Source: Luteibacter aegosomatis
Lineage (GTDB): Bacteria; Pseudomonadota; Gammaproteobacteria; Xanthomonadales; Rhodanobacteraceae
Direction of reading: 5' to 3'
DNA: 64,000 nucleotides
NCBI RefSeq assembly: GCF_023078455.1
Contig: NZ_CP095740.1
Location: forward strand, 4,492,501-4,556,500
A program made the translations under genes and the position numbers. Shown one piece after another: positions 1-8,882 of this stretch (positions are counted from its first letter, which is position 1; each line of letters begins with the position of its first letter). The notes below the pieces were generated by a model. The model was not told where the DNA came from. It worked only from the letters and a program-made list of their open reading frames with translations, and did no database searches.

Positions 1-933
1 CGCTTCGACCAGGACGAATCCTCCATCGCCACGCTGCGTCTCGACGGTACGTCGCCGCAGCTCACCACGCAGGCGCGCGACGTGCAACGTCGCGAGCACG
101 TCGCCCACGGCGTCATCGACAGCTCGCTGTTCGGTGCCGGCTCGAAGGCCGGCATGAACACGGCGATGGTGTTGAAGCTGGCCGAGGTGTTCAAGTTCGA
201 CATCGACTTCGTGCAGGACCTTCGCGTCGGCGACAGTTTCACCGTCATCTACGACGACGTGTACAGCGACGGCGCCTTCCTGCGCGAAGGTGACATCGTG
301 GCGGCCGAGTTCGTGAACCAGGGCAAGCGCTACACCGCCTACCGCTTCAAGAATAGCGACGGCAAGATCGGCTACTTCAGCGAGGAGGGCCGCCCGCTCG
401 CCGGCTCGTTCCTGCGCATTCCCGTCGACTTCACCCGCATCTCCTCGCAGTTCAGCGCGGGCCGCATGCATCCGATCCTCGGCAAGATGCGCGCGCACAA
501 GGGCGTCGATTACGCCGCGCCCACCGGCACGCCGATCCACGCGGCCGGCGACGGCGTGGTCAAGTTCCGCGGCTGGATGAATGGCTACGGCAACTTCGTG
601 GTCATCCAGCACAACGCGACGATCAGCACGGCATACGGTCACATGTCGCGCTTCGCCAACCTCCGCGTCGGCCAGCGCGTGAGCCAGGGCAGCACCATCG
701 GCTACGTCGGCATGACAGGCCTCGCCACCGGCCCGCACCTGCACTACGAGTTCCGCGTGAACAACGTGCAGCGCGATCCGCAGACGGTCACCCTGCCCAA
801 ACCCGAACCGCTGCCCGCCGCGCAGCTGGCGAAGTTCAAGAAAGAGGTCGTCGGCCCCCAGCTCGCGCGCCTCAATCACGTGGACAGCAACGTCAAGCTC
901 GCCCAGGCCGATACCGCGAAAAGCGACGACTGA
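1..933 (+). CDS. M23 (LytM) family peptidoglycan endopeptidase, 5' end outside window
   Basis: The frame is open from base 1, so the N-terminus lies upstream of the window; the first in-frame GTG at 82 is probably internal. The C-terminal half holds a complete LytM/M23 domain: an HxxxD-type zinc site at HKGVDYAAPTG (about base 500), and the HLHYEF motif near 735-752 that supplies the last ligand and catalytic His. The region before it resembles the beta-rich linker of MepM/YebA-type DD-endopeptidases. Family knowledge: such enzymes cut stem-peptide cross-links in the periplasm to let new glycan be inserted. The stop is 3 nt before anmK, so the two are probably cotranscribed and couple wall cleavage to recycling. 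Which M23 subfamily it belongs to is not certain because the anchor region is missing. Confidence 0.9.
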   Translation, partial: RFDQDESSIATLRLDGTSPQLTTQARDVQRREHVAHGVIDSSLFGAGSKAGMNTAMVLKLAEVFKFDIDFVQDLRVGDSFTVIYDDVYSDGAFLREGDIVAAEFVNQGKRYTAYRFKNSDGKIGYFSEEGRPLAGSFLRIPVDFTRISSQFSAGRMHPILGKMRAHKGVDYAAPTGTPIHAAGDGVVKFRGWMNGYGNFVVIQHNATISTAYGHMSRFANLRVGQRVSQGSTIGYVGMTGLATGPHLHYEFRVNNVQRDPQTVTLPKPEPLPAAQLAKFKKEVVGPQLARLNHVDSNVKLAQADTAKSDD

Positions 934-936
934 TCC

Positions 937-2052
937 ATGGCCACCATGGACGGTCTCTACGTCGGACTCATCTCCGGCACCAGCGCCGACGGCATCGACG
1001 CCGCCCTGGTCCGCTTCGAACAAGGCAGGCCGTCGCTCGTCGCGGGGCTTGTGCACGCGTGGAGCGAGCCGCTGCGTCGTCGCATCCTCGCCGTGGCGCA
1101 GGACGAAGAGCGCCTCGACCTCGACGATTACGGTCGACTCGACGTCGCCGTGGGCCAGGCCTTCGCCGATGCCGCGCAGGCGGTTCTCGCGAAGGCCGGG
1201 ATCACCCCGTCCGAAGTCACCGCGCTGGGCTCGCACGGACAGACGATTCGCCACCGGCCCGACGGCGATCGGCCGTTCACGCTGCAGATCGGCGATCCGT
1301 CGGTGATCGCCGAGCGTACCGGCATCGCCACCATCGCCGATTTCCGTCGCCCCGACGTCGCCGCCGGCGGCCAGGGGGCGCCGCTCGTGCCCGCCTTCCA
1401 TGCCACCGTGCTGCGACCGAACGAAGGCGCGCGCGTCGTACTGAACCTGGGCGGCATCGCCAACGTCACCCGACTCACGCCCGAAGGCGAGGTCACCGGC
1501 TTCGATACTGGCCCGGCCAACGGCCTCATGGATGCGTGGTGCCTTCGCCATCGGGGCGAAGCCTTCGACCGCGACGGCCGCTTCGCCGCGTCGGGCACGG
1601 TCGATCCCGACCTGCTCGCCGAACTGCTCGACGACGCCTACTTCGCCCTGCCTCCGCCCAAGAGTACCGGTCGCGAACACTTCCACCTCGCCTGGCTCGA
1701 CCTGCATCCACGCGTGGCGGACCTGACACCGGCCGACGTACAAGCCACCCTGATGGCGTTGAGCGCCGTATCCATCGGCGACGCCATCGCCCGGCATGCC
1801 GGGGATGCGCTCGACGTGGTCGCCTGCGGTGGTGGCGTGCACAACGCCGCGCTCATGGATGCGCTCCGCATGCGGTTGGAAGGTCGCCCGCTGCATGCCA
1901 GCACGGCCTTCGGCATCGATCCGGACTTCATGGAAGCGATGGGTTTCGCCTGGCTGGCCTACCGGCGCCTTCGCGGCGAGCCGGGCAATCTGCCCGCGGT
2001 GACCGGTGCCCGCGGTCCACGCCTGCTCGGCGCGCTCTACGCCGCGCCCTGA
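937..2052 (+). CDS. anmK: Anhydro-N-acetylmuramic acid kinase AnmK
   Basis: The 371-residue protein has the usual AnmK length. It opens with the ATP-binding loop GLISGTSADGID (about residues 10-21) and continues with GSHGQTIRHRP, the NLGGIANVT segment and the FDTGPAN motif, all characteristic of the AnmK/ASKHA family. It phosphorylates and opens 1,6-anhydro-MurNAc to MurNAc-6-phosphate in the cytoplasm, a step of cell-wall recycling. It starts 3 nt after the M23 peptidase stop; ATG 937 is used, with ATG 946 a possible alternative. The muropeptide permease AmpG lies about 0.4 kb downstream on the other strand, which fits a recycling cluster. Confidence 0.97.
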   Translation: MATMDGLYVGLISGTSADGIDAALVRFEQGRPSLVAGLVHAWSEPLRRRILAVAQDEERLDLDDYGRLDVAVGQAFADAAQAVLAKAGITPSEVTALGSHGQTIRHRPDGDRPFTLQIGDPSVIAERTGIATIADFRRPDVAAGGQGAPLVPAFHATVLRPNEGARVVLNLGGIANVTRLTPEGEVTGFDTGPANGLMDAWCLRHRGEAFDRDGRFAASGTVDPDLLAELLDDAYFALPPPKSTGREHFHLAWLDLHPRVADLTPADVQATLMALSAVSIGDAIARHAGDALDVVACGGGVHNAALMDALRMRLEGRPLHASTAFGIDPDFMEAMGFAWLAYRRLRGEPGNLPAVTGARGPRLLGALYAAP

Positions 2053-2068
2053 ATATCGCCAGATATCG

Positions 2069-2380
2069 CTAGAAAACCTCGTCGGAGGCTTTCGGTTCGC
2101 GCCGTGATGCCTGGACGAGCGAATCGGGCGAGGCCTGCGCCAGTGCCGACAGGGCTTCCTGGAAGGCGGCCTGCTCTGAGGCGTCCCACGCGCCGGTAAG
2201 GTGGGCGATATCGCCCGGTTCGAGCAACAACTCGCCGAACGCGTCACCGGGGCCCAGACCCAGGCCATGGCGCAACGCGTGGAGGATGACTTCGTTGATC
2301 GACCAACGGCGTTCGCGAGCGAGACTCTTGATCCGCTCGGCCATCTGATCGTCGATGTGTCGTACCACGATATCCGGCAC
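2069..2380 (-). CDS. Ribbon-helix-helix (Arc/FitA-like) DNA-binding protein
   Basis: The 103-residue product starts with a typical RHH fold: a short beta strand (PDIVVRHID) and a helix-turn-helix (QMAERIKSLARERRWSINEVILHALRHGL) at residues 2-37, as in FitA/VapB-type antitoxins and Arc repressors. The C-terminal half is acidic and Ala-rich with no recognisable domain. No toxin gene (PIN or RelE type) lies on either side: anmK converges on it and ampG is upstream on the same strand, 82 nt away. It may be the last gene of the xth-ampG leftward unit or an independent regulator. DNA binding is family knowledge; target unknown. Confidence 0.75.
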   Translation of the reverse strand: MPDIVVRHIDDQMAERIKSLARERRWSINEVILHALRHGLGLGPGDAFGELLLEPGDIAHLTGAWDASEQAAFQEALSALAQASPDSLVQASRREPKASDEVF

Positions 2381-2462
2381 GTGCGTTACCTCCCTCGCGC
2401 ATGCCCCCTGTGGCTGCCGATATTACACAGAATCGCCGCCAGGGCACATGGCACCAAAGGGC

Positions 2463-3770
2463 CTATTCCACGGCTCGCAAGGCCTTGCGGCCCGCGTCCG
2501 CATGCCGCGGCCAGAGCCAGACGTAGAGCATCATCGCGGGCAGCAGCGACACCACCGTGATGACGAAGAACATCCCGTAGCCGACCGACATGGCGATGCC
2601 GCCGCCGAAGAAGCCGAGCACCTTGCCCGGCAGGTTCACCATGGAACTGAGCAGGGCGTACTGTGTCGCCGTGTGCTGCTTGTTCACCAGCGACGACAGG
2701 AAGGCCACCGTCGGCGGCCCGAGCATGCCGAGGGTGAAGTTCTCGCCCGAGATCACCAGCGTAAGCACCGTGATGTTGCCCGGGTGCCGGATCAGAAACA
2801 GGTAGAGCAGGTTGCTGGCACCGGCCACCACGATGGCCGCGCCGAGCGGTCGCCAGGCCCCCCAGCGAGCGACCAGGGCACCGCCCACGAACGCGCCGGC
2901 GATGCCGATCCAGATGCCCCAGATCTTGGTGACCGCGGCGATCTGCGTCTTCTCGAAGCCCATGTCGCGGTAGAAGGCACTCATCAGTCCACCGATGGTC
3001 GCCTGTTCGGGAACCTTGAAAAGCAGGAGAAAAGCGAGCGTCGCCAGCGCGAGCACCCAACGGTAACGCCGGAAGAAATCGGTGAAGGGCTCGACGAGGC
3101 TTTCGCGCATGGCCTCCCTCCACCCGCGCGGTTTCTGACGCAGCACCTCCGGCTCCCGCGCGAGGAGCGTCGTCGCGATGGGTATGAGCATCGTCGCCGC
3201 CATCGCCACGTAGACCACTCCCCACGAAACGTGATCGGCCATGATCAGCGCGAGCGCTCCGCTGACGATCAAGCCGATGCGATAGCCCAGCGCATAGGTG
3301 GCCACCAGCGCACCTTGTGCCTCCACGGGAGCGATCTCGATGCGGTAGGCATCCACCGCGATGTCCTGCGTGGCGCCGAAGAACGCCACCACCAGCGTCG
3401 CCGCCACGAAAAAGGGCAGGTGCGCGGGAGACGTCGCGGCCATCGCCAGCAGCCCGGCCGTGACGCACAGCTGCGAGAACAGCAACCACCCCCGGCGCAA
3501 ACCCAAACGCCGGAACAAGGGCAGTTGCCAGTGGTCGAGCAGCGGTGCCCAGACGAACTTGAAGGCGTACGTCATGCCGGCGCTGGCGATCATCGTGATG
3601 TCCTTCAGCACGATGCCGTTTTCCTTCAGCCAGTAGGCCACCGTGCCGGCCACCAGCAGGAACGGCAGGCCGGAGGAAAACCCCAGGAAGGCCATCGTCC
3701 ACGCCGACGGCTGGGTGAACGCCCTCCAGATGGAAGGCTTCGCCGGTGCCGCCGCCGGCTCAGTCGGCAT
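2463..3770 (-). CDS. ampG: AmpG-type muropeptide permease (MFS)
   Basis: An MFS protein of about 435 residues with twelve-helix hydrophobicity and the AmpG hallmark GFSSGLPFLL in the first helix, followed by WLKENG and, later, the AYRIEI segment typical of the family. AmpG imports GlcNAc-1,6-anhydroMurNAc peptides across the inner membrane for recycling; the neighbouring anmK and M23 peptidase fit this job. Start choice: ATG 3770 gives an 11-nt overlap with the end of xth; an upstream ATG at 3791 would lengthen the protein by 7 residues, and neither has a strong Shine-Dalgarno. It is probably translated from the xth transcript. Confidence 0.93.
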   Translation of the reverse strand: MPTEPAAAPAKPSIWRAFTQPSAWTMAFLGFSSGLPFLLVAGTVAYWLKENGIVLKDITMIASAGMTYAFKFVWAPLLDHWQLPLFRRLGLRRGWLLFSQLCVTAGLLAMAATSPAHLPFFVAATLVVAFFGATQDIAVDAYRIEIAPVEAQGALVATYALGYRIGLIVSGALALIMADHVSWGVVYVAMAATMLIPIATTLLAREPEVLRQKPRGWREAMRESLVEPFTDFFRRYRWVLALATLAFLLLFKVPEQATIGGLMSAFYRDMGFEKTQIAAVTKIWGIWIGIAGAFVGGALVARWGAWRPLGAAIVVAGASNLLYLFLIRHPGNITVLTLVISGENFTLGMLGPPTVAFLSSLVNKQHTATQYALLSSMVNLPGKVLGFFGGGIAMSVGYGMFFVITVVSLLPAMMLYVWLWPRHADAGRKALRAVE

Positions 3771-4530
3771 AGTCGACCGTGAACGGCGCATGGTCGGAGA
3801 AGCGCTCGTCGCGATAGATCGAACAATCGCGCAGGCGGTCGCGCAGGCCCGGCGTGACGATCTGGTAGTCGATGCGCCATCCCACGTTGTTGGCGCGGGC
3901 CTGGCCGCGGTTGGACCACCAGGTGTATTCGACGGCGTCGGGCTTGATCGCGCGGAAGCTGTCCACCCAGCCGATGTCCTTGAAGAGCAGGTCGAGCCAG
4001 GCGCGCTCCTCGGGGAGGCAGCCGGAATTCTTCTGGTTGGACGTCCAGTTCTTGATGTCGTTCTTCGTGTGCACGATGTTCCAGTCGCCGCACAGCACGT
4101 AATCGCGCCCGCTGGCGGCCCACTCGCGCAGGATCGGCGTCAGCCACTCCATGATGCGGAACTTGTACTGCTGCCGCTCGTCGCCCGACGAACCGGACGG
4201 AATGTAGAACGACACCACGCTGAGATTGCCGTAGCGCGCTTCGATGTAGCGTCCCTCGCAGTCGAAGTCTTCGAAGCCCAGCGATGTGCGTACCTCGTCG
4301 GGCTCACGCTTCGAGTAGATGGCCACGCCGCTGTAGCCCTTCTTGCTACGGGCGTCGTGGTAGAAGCAATGGTGCCCGTCCGGTCGGAACATCGGATCGG
4401 TGAGCTGCGACTCCTGCGCCTTGGTTTCCTGCAGGCAGACGACGTCGGCGTCCTGCTGGCGAAGCCACTCGAACACGCCCTTGGTGGCGGCCGAGCGTAT
4501 GCCGTTGGCGTTCAGCGAGATGATGCGCAT
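3760..4530 (-). CDS. xth: Exodeoxyribonuclease III / class II AP endonuclease
   Basis: A 256-residue EEP-fold nuclease. Metal and catalytic motifs are present in order: LNANGIRSA at residues 6-14, LQETKA with Glu35, SFYIPSG with the catalytic Tyr, CGDWNIVH with Asp and Asn, the WRIDYQ segment and the C-terminal SDHAPF with the catalytic His. It cleaves DNA 5' of abasic sites and trims 3' blocks in base-excision repair. The frame is open well upstream, but ATG 4530 is chosen because the canonical [11 protein letters not shown]-terminus begins there and an AAGAAGAG ribosome site precedes it. The gene overlaps ampG by 11 nt and diverges from the GNAT gene. Confidence 0.96.
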   Translation of the reverse strand: MRIISLNANGIRSAATKGVFEWLRQQDADVVCLQETKAQESQLTDPMFRPDGHHCFYHDARSKKGYSGVAIYSKREPDEVRTSLGFEDFDCEGRYIEARYGNLSVVSFYIPSGSSGDERQQYKFRIMEWLTPILREWAASGRDYVLCGDWNIVHTKNDIKNWTSNQKNSGCLPEERAWLDLLFKDIGWVDSFRAIKPDAVEYTWWSNRGQARANNVGWRIDYQIVTPGLRDRLRDCSIYRDERFSDHAPFTVDYAD

Positions 4531-4609
4531 GGGCTCTTCTTGGAATCGGTCGAAGCGGCCATGATACCCGGCTTGCGTCGCAGGGCCTGCGCCTGGATGC
4601 TTGGCTCCC

Positions 4610-5122
4610 ATGGAACAAGGCATCGACGTCCGGCCGGTCGACGACACGTCGCGCGCGGCAGCCATCGCCCTCACCGTGCACCCCGACCAGGCCGCCTTCG
4701 TCGGCCGTGTCGCCGATTCGCTCGCCGACGTGGCCGTATGCCCGGGCAGCGAGGCCCTCGCGCTACTCGAGGACGGGCGCGTGGTGGGCTACGTGCGCAT
4801 CGACCGCACGGCGTCGGCCCTCGGCGATCACCCGCTCGCGGACGGCGCCGTGGCCCTGCGCAGTTTCCTCATCGACGCCGCCCATCAGGGCCGCGGCCTG
4901 GGCACGCGCGCGCTGGAGGCCATCGCCCGATACGTTTCACGACGCCACCCCGATCGCGGACGAATCGTGCTCAGCGTCAACGTCCGCAACGGGGGTGCCG
5001 TGCGCGCCTACCTCCGGGCGGGGTATCGCGACAGCGGCGCGCTGTACCATGGCGGTCCGGCGGGTCCTCAGCACGTGCTGTGGCTGCCGCTGCCTTTTCC
5101 CGACCCAGCAGAGACCTCCTGA
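4610..5122 (+). CDS. GNAT family N-acetyltransferase
   Basis: A 170-residue GNAT fold. The acetyl-CoA pyrophosphate loop is visible as [11 protein letters not shown], preceded by the beta4 strand ALRSFLID and followed by the [13 protein letters not shown] segment typical of motif B. Substrate cannot be read from the sequence. ATG 4610 is preferred to the in-frame TTG at 4601. One nucleotide separates its TGA from the GTG of pyrE, so the two genes are very likely cotranscribed and translationally coupled. It diverges from xth across an 80-nt region. Confidence 0.88.
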   Translation: MEQGIDVRPVDDTSRAAAIALTVHPDQAAFVGRVADSLADVAVCPGSEALALLEDGRVVGYVRIDRTASALGDHPLADGAVALRSFLIDAAHQGRGLGTRALEAIARYVSRRHPDRGRIVLSVNVRNGGAVRAYLRAGYRDSGALYHGGPAGPQHVLWLPLPFPDPAETS

Positions 5123-5123
5123 C

Positions 5124-5771
5124 GTGCACGACTACCAGCGCGAATTCATCGAACTCACCCTCGCCCGCGACGTTCTCCGCTTCGGCGAATTCACGCTCAA
5201 ATCGGGCCGCTCCAGCCCCTATTTCTTCAACATGGGCCGGATCGATTCCGGCGCGGCGCTGGCCCGCCTGGGCCGTTCGTATGCCGCCGCGGCGGTCCGC
5301 TCGGGGGTGGCCTTCGACATGCTCTTCGGCCCCGCCTACAAGGGCATCGCCCTGGCGGCGGCCACCGCCATCGCCCTGGCCGACACCCAGGGCCGCGACG
5401 TCCCCTGGGCCTACAACCGCAAGGAGGCCAAGGATCACGGCGAAGGCGGCACGCTCGTGGGCGCCCCGCTGAAGGGTCGCGTGCTGATCGTTGACGACGT
5501 GATGACCGCCGGCACCGCCGTGCGCGAATCGCTCGAACTCATCCGCGCGCAAGGAGCCGAGCCCGCGGGCGTGCTCATCGCGCTCGACCGGCAGGAGCGC
5601 GGCCAGGGCGAGCTGTCCGCCGCGCAGGAGGTATCCGCGCAGTTCGGCATCCCCGTGATCGCCATCGCCAGCCTTGCCGACGTGCTCACCTATGCCGGCG
5701 AACGGCCCGAGCTGGCCGCCGAGCACGGCCGGCTCGTCGCCTATCGCGAGCGATACGGCGTGAAGGCCTGA
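5124..5771 (+). CDS. pyrE: Orotate phosphoribosyltransferase
   Basis: The 215-residue product carries the PyrE signatures: the [11 protein letters not shown] segment at residues 27-36, YKGIALA (72-78), the flexible-loop [12 protein letters not shown] region (98-109) and the PRPP-binding motif [13 protein letters not shown] at about 120-132. It condenses orotate with PRPP to OMP in pyrimidine synthesis. The start is GTG 5124, one base after the GNAT stop; this start gives the typical [10 protein letters not shown]-terminus and full family length. The xth/pyrE neighbourhood is common in Lysobacterales. Confidence 0.96.
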   Translation: MHDYQREFIELTLARDVLRFGEFTLKSGRSSPYFFNMGRIDSGAALARLGRSYAAAAVRSGVAFDMLFGPAYKGIALAAATAIALADTQGRDVPWAYNRKEAKDHGEGGTLVGAPLKGRVLIVDDVMTAGTAVRESLELIRAQGAEPAGVLIALDRQERGQGELSAAQEVSAQFGIPVIAIASLADVLTYAGERPELAAEHGRLVAYRERYGVKA

Positions 5772-5840
5772 AAAACGGCAACTCCGTCACGGGATGCGGG
5801 AGCCTTGCCGCTCCCGCGGCTCCTCTTCGCGCGCGCTGGC

Positions 5841-5846
5841 TATACT
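5841..5846 (+). promoter_or_regulatory. Candidate -10 element upstream of the DUF4124 gene
   Basis: TATACT lies 21 nt before ATG 5867, within an otherwise GC-rich gap after pyrE. No convincing -35 hexamer is found at 17-nt spacing. The position fits a short leader ending in the GGAGGG ribosome site. Confidence 0.4.
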
Positions 5847-5866
5847 CGCCCGACGGAGGGAATACC

Positions 5867-6523
5867 ATGCGAGCTGTGCGTTATCTATTGGCGGGAGCCG
5901 CGTTGTGCATCGGCACGACGGCGGCCGCCCAGAGCAACACATCGAACAACAGCGGCACCCGTTTCCGCTGGAAGGACGCCTCCGGCGCGTCCGTCTTCAG
6001 CGACAGCCTAACCCCCGACGCGCTCAAGGCGGGCTACGACATCGTCAATGGCCAGGGCCTGGTGATCCGCCACGTCGATCGGCAACTCAATGCCGACGAA
6101 CGCGCCGTCGCGCGCAAGATCGCCGAGCAGAAGGCCGCCGAGGACAGGGCACGCGAACAACGACAGCGCGATGACGCACAGATGCTCAACGCCTATCCCG
6201 ACGAGGCATCGTTCGTCGCCGCGAAAACCGCCGAAGTGGACAACTTCGAGCAGGCCGCGCGCACCACGCGACTGAACCTGCAAGGCCAGGAGAAGGCCCT
6301 GGCCGACCTGCTCAACCGCGCCGGCGACCTCGAGCGTTCGAAGCAACCGGTGCCGCCGTACCTCAACGACCGCATCGCCAAGCAGCGCGACACCGTCACC
6401 GGCCTGCGCGCCACGCTGCAGCGCCAGCAGGCGGCGAAAGACGAGGCCAAGGCCGGCATGGACGCGCAGCTGAAGCATTATCGGGAGGTCAGGTCCGCCG
6501 CCGGATCGGCGGGCGGACGCTGA
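5867..6523 (+). CDS. DUF4124-type exported protein with coiled-coil tail
   Basis: A 218-residue protein with a Sec signal peptide (MRAVRYLLAGAALCIGTTAAAQ, cleavage after AAA/AQ). It continues with the DUF4124 core, an FRWKDASGASVFSD strand pair at about residues 32-46, and then a long charged helical stretch rich in Lys, Glu and Gln (residues 75-210) likely to form a coiled coil. ATG 5867 is preceded by a strong GGAGGG site. The function of DUF4124 proteins is unknown; export to the periplasm is inferred. It converges with algC, the stops lying 9 nt apart. Confidence 0.85.
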   Translation: MRAVRYLLAGAALCIGTTAAAQSNTSNNSGTRFRWKDASGASVFSDSLTPDALKAGYDIVNGQGLVIRHVDRQLNADERAVARKIAEQKAAEDRAREQRQRDDAQMLNAYPDEASFVAAKTAEVDNFEQAARTTRLNLQGQEKALADLLNRAGDLERSKQPVPPYLNDRIAKQRDTVTGLRATLQRQQAAKDEAKAGMDAQLKHYREVRSAAGSAGGR

Positions 6524-6532
6524 CAGCGACGG

Positions 6533-8863
6533 TCAGAACGGCAGCGAGATCGCGTCGTTCACGGCGTGGATCCGCTCCCGGAAGGCGTCCTTCACCCGCT
6601 CCAGTGCCTTGGGCGTGTCGGCCTCGAAGCGGAACACCAGCGCCGACTCCGTATTCGAGGCACGTACCAGCCCCCAGCCATCGGGCCACTCCACGCGCAC
6701 GCCGTCCAGCGTGGTCACGCGGCCATCGCCGAAATCGGCTTTGTCGCGGAAGCTCTCCATGAAACGGAACGCCATGCCGTTCTCCACCGCCAGGCGGAGT
6801 TCGGGCGTGGACACGCTCCTGGGCAGGTCGTCGAACAACTCGCCCACGGAACGCTCCTCGGGATCGCCGGCGAGGATCTCGACCAGGCGCACCGCGGCGT
6901 AGATGCCGTCGTCGAAGCCGTACCAGCGGTTGCCGTCGGCGAAGAAGAAATGGCCGCTCATCTCGCCGCCCAGTGCCGCGCCGGTCTCGCGCATCTTCGC
7001 CTTCACCATGGAATGGCCGGTGCGCCACATGAGCGGGACGCCGGCCGCCTCCTGCACCACCCGGCGCAGGTGCGCGCTGCATTTCACGTCGTAGACGATG
7101 GTGGCGCCGGGATTGCGCGCGAGCACGTCGCGCGCGAACACCATCAGCAGGCGGTCGGACGGGACGACTTCCCCGTCCGGCCCCACCACGCCGATGCGGT
7201 CGCCGTCACCGTCGAAGGCAATGCCGATGTCGGCGCCGACCGCACGCACGGCCGCGATGAGGTCGGCGAGATGGCGCGAATCGGACGGATCGGGCGGGTG
7301 GTTGGGAAAGCGGCCATCCACCTCGCAGTGCAACGGCACCACGTCGCAACCGATCTCCTCGAGCACGCGCGGCCCCACGGGACCGGCGATGCCGTTGCCG
7401 GCATCGACCACCACCTTCAGGCGGCGATCCGCCTCGGCGATGTCGCCGACGACACGTCCCACGTAGGCCTCGGTCACGGACTGCTCGCGCCAGGTCCCTT
7501 GCCCACCCTCGGGCAAACGCCGTTCGACGATGCGCCGGTGCAGGTCGGCGATGGCATCCCCGGAGAGCGTCTCCCCGCCGATCACGATCTTGAAACCGTT
7601 GTGATCCGCCGGATTGTGGCTACCCGTCACCGACACCGCGCAGCCGGTGCCCAGGTGGAATGCCGCGAAATACGCCATCGGCGTGGGTACCGCGCCGATA
7701 TCGATCACGTCGATGCCCGCGGCACGCAGGCCGTCGCTGAGGGCGCCGGCGAGTTCCGCACCCGACAGGCGCCCGTCACGGCCCACCGCCATCTCGCGCA
7801 GGCCGTGCTCGTTCATCACGCCGCCGATCGCGCGACCGATGAGCCGCGCGGTATCGGCATTCAGTGCCGCGCCCACCACGCCGCGGACATCGTAGGCGCG
7901 GAAGATGGACGCATCCACCTCGTGCGTCGCGGCCGCGGCAGGCGCCTCGAGCGCGGGTGCGGGTGCGGGTGCGGGCGGCAACCTCGGCTTGCGCACCACG
8001 TCGGCGACGAGGATGTCGTCGCCTTCGCCTTCGCTCTCCACCGGCGGTGGCATCGTCATCCGGCGCCAGGCGAGGAATCCCCCGCCCCCCAGGCCGATGA
8101 GCGCCAGCAGTCCGCCGAGCAACGCGGAATGGGGCAACACGATGAACGCCTTCGGCAGGGCCGCGAACACATAGAACGCGGTGCCGGGCACCGGCAGGCC
8201 CGATGCTTCGCGTTCGGCCGAACGCTTGCCTCTCGCCAGCAGGGGAGCACTGTCTCCGCTGGCGCTCTGGTGAAGCTCGAGCCGGCCACCGGCGGGGGAC
8301 ACGGACTCGAACCGGTCCCGCCATTCGTCGAAGGCATATTCGACCCAGACCCAGGCACGCACGTCGCCCGGCGCGCCGATGGGTTCGACCAGCGTCAGCC
8401 GGCGTTCGCCCCCTTCCACGGCGGTGGACGCGGGCGACACCTGGCCGGCACCGAGCGCCGCCATGAGCTGGGCGGCCTTCGCATAGCCGAACTGGCGGTA
8501 GTCGGCATGCACTACCTCGTCGAGCCCGCCCGAGTAGACGTCCACGGCGCGGGCATCGGGCAGGGCTTGGCGCAATCGGGACGCCGCGGCCGGGTGATCG
8601 TCGAGGATCGCCAGCAGCGCCGGATCGTTTACCGCCTTATGGAGCCGGTCGAGATGCACACGGAAGGCATCGCCCAGCACCCGTACGGCATCGCGCTGCG
8701 CGCTGCGGGTTCGCTCGGCGGCATCGCTCTCGTCGGCGATGAGCCAGGTCTGCCAGGCGCAGAACAACCCGCCCGCGATCAACAGCGTGGCGCCGACCAG
8801 CGGCAGCAGTCGACGCAGGTCGATCCGGTCGAGCCGCCGCTCCCCTCCCCCTTTTCGAGCCAT
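6533..8863 (-). CDS. algC: Phosphomannomutase/phosphoglucomutase with membrane-anchored N-terminal extension
   Basis: The 776-residue protein is two modules. Residues about 18-275 contain a transmembrane helix (LLPLVGATLLIAGGLF), an extracytoplasmic region of about 200 residues and a second helix (SALLGGLLALIGLGGGG), followed by an Ala/Pro linker. From about 315 (FRAYDVRGVVG) to the end is a complete AlgC/PMM-PGM enzyme: phosphoserine loop TGSHNPADHNG, metal loop DGDGDRIG, sugar loop GGEMSGH and the phosphate-binding C-terminus. It interconverts mannose/glucose 6- and 1-phosphates for exopolysaccharide and LPS precursors. Stand-alone AlgC is about 460 residues. It is the last gene of the coaBC-dut-algC unit, 19 nt after dut. 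Confidence 0.93.
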   Translation of the reverse strand: MARKGGGERRLDRIDLRRLLPLVGATLLIAGGLFCAWQTWLIADESDAAERTRSAQRDAVRVLGDAFRVHLDRLHKAVNDPALLAILDDHPAAASRLRQALPDARAVDVYSGGLDEVVHADYRQFGYAKAAQLMAALGAGQVSPASTAVEGGERRLTLVEPIGAPGDVRAWVWVEYAFDEWRDRFESVSPAGGRLELHQSASGDSAPLLARGKRSAEREASGLPVPGTAFYVFAALPKAFIVLPHSALLGGLLALIGLGGGGFLAWRRMTMPPPVESEGEGDDILVADVVRKPRLPPAPAPAPALEAPAAAATHEVDASIFRAYDVRGVVGAALNADTARLIGRAIGGVMNEHGLREMAVGRDGRLSGAELAGALSDGLRAAGIDVIDIGAVPTPMAYFAAFHLGTGCAVSVTGSHNPADHNGFKIVIGGETLSGDAIADLHRRIVERRLPEGGQGTWREQSVTEAYVGRVVGDIAEADRRLKVVVDAGNGIAGPVGPRVLEEIGCDVVPLHCEVDGRFPNHPPDPSDSRHLADLIAAVRAVGADIGIAFDGDGDRIGVVGPDGEVVPSDRLLMVFARDVLARNPGATIVYDVKCSAHLRRVVQEAAGVPLMWRTGHSMVKAKMRETGAALGGEMSGHFFFADGNRWYGFDDGIYAAVRLVEILAGDPEERSVGELFDDLPRSVSTPELRLAVENGMAFRFMESFRDKADFGDGRVTTLDGVRVEWPDGWGLVRASNTESALVFRFEADTPKALERVKDAFRERIHAVNDAISLPF

Positions 8864-8882
8864 GCACGTTTTTCCCGTTGGA

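Noticed and set aside
2069..2380. Complete toxin-antitoxin module
   Set aside because: No toxin-sized frame with PIN, RelE or similar motifs adjoins the RHH gene.
2355..3782. Long open frame antisense to ampG
   Set aside because: Translation is Arg/His-rich with no family, while the minus strand gives a full AmpG permease.
4601..4609. TTG start for the GNAT gene
   Set aside because: An ATG three codons downstream gives the same protein core and needs no rare start codon.
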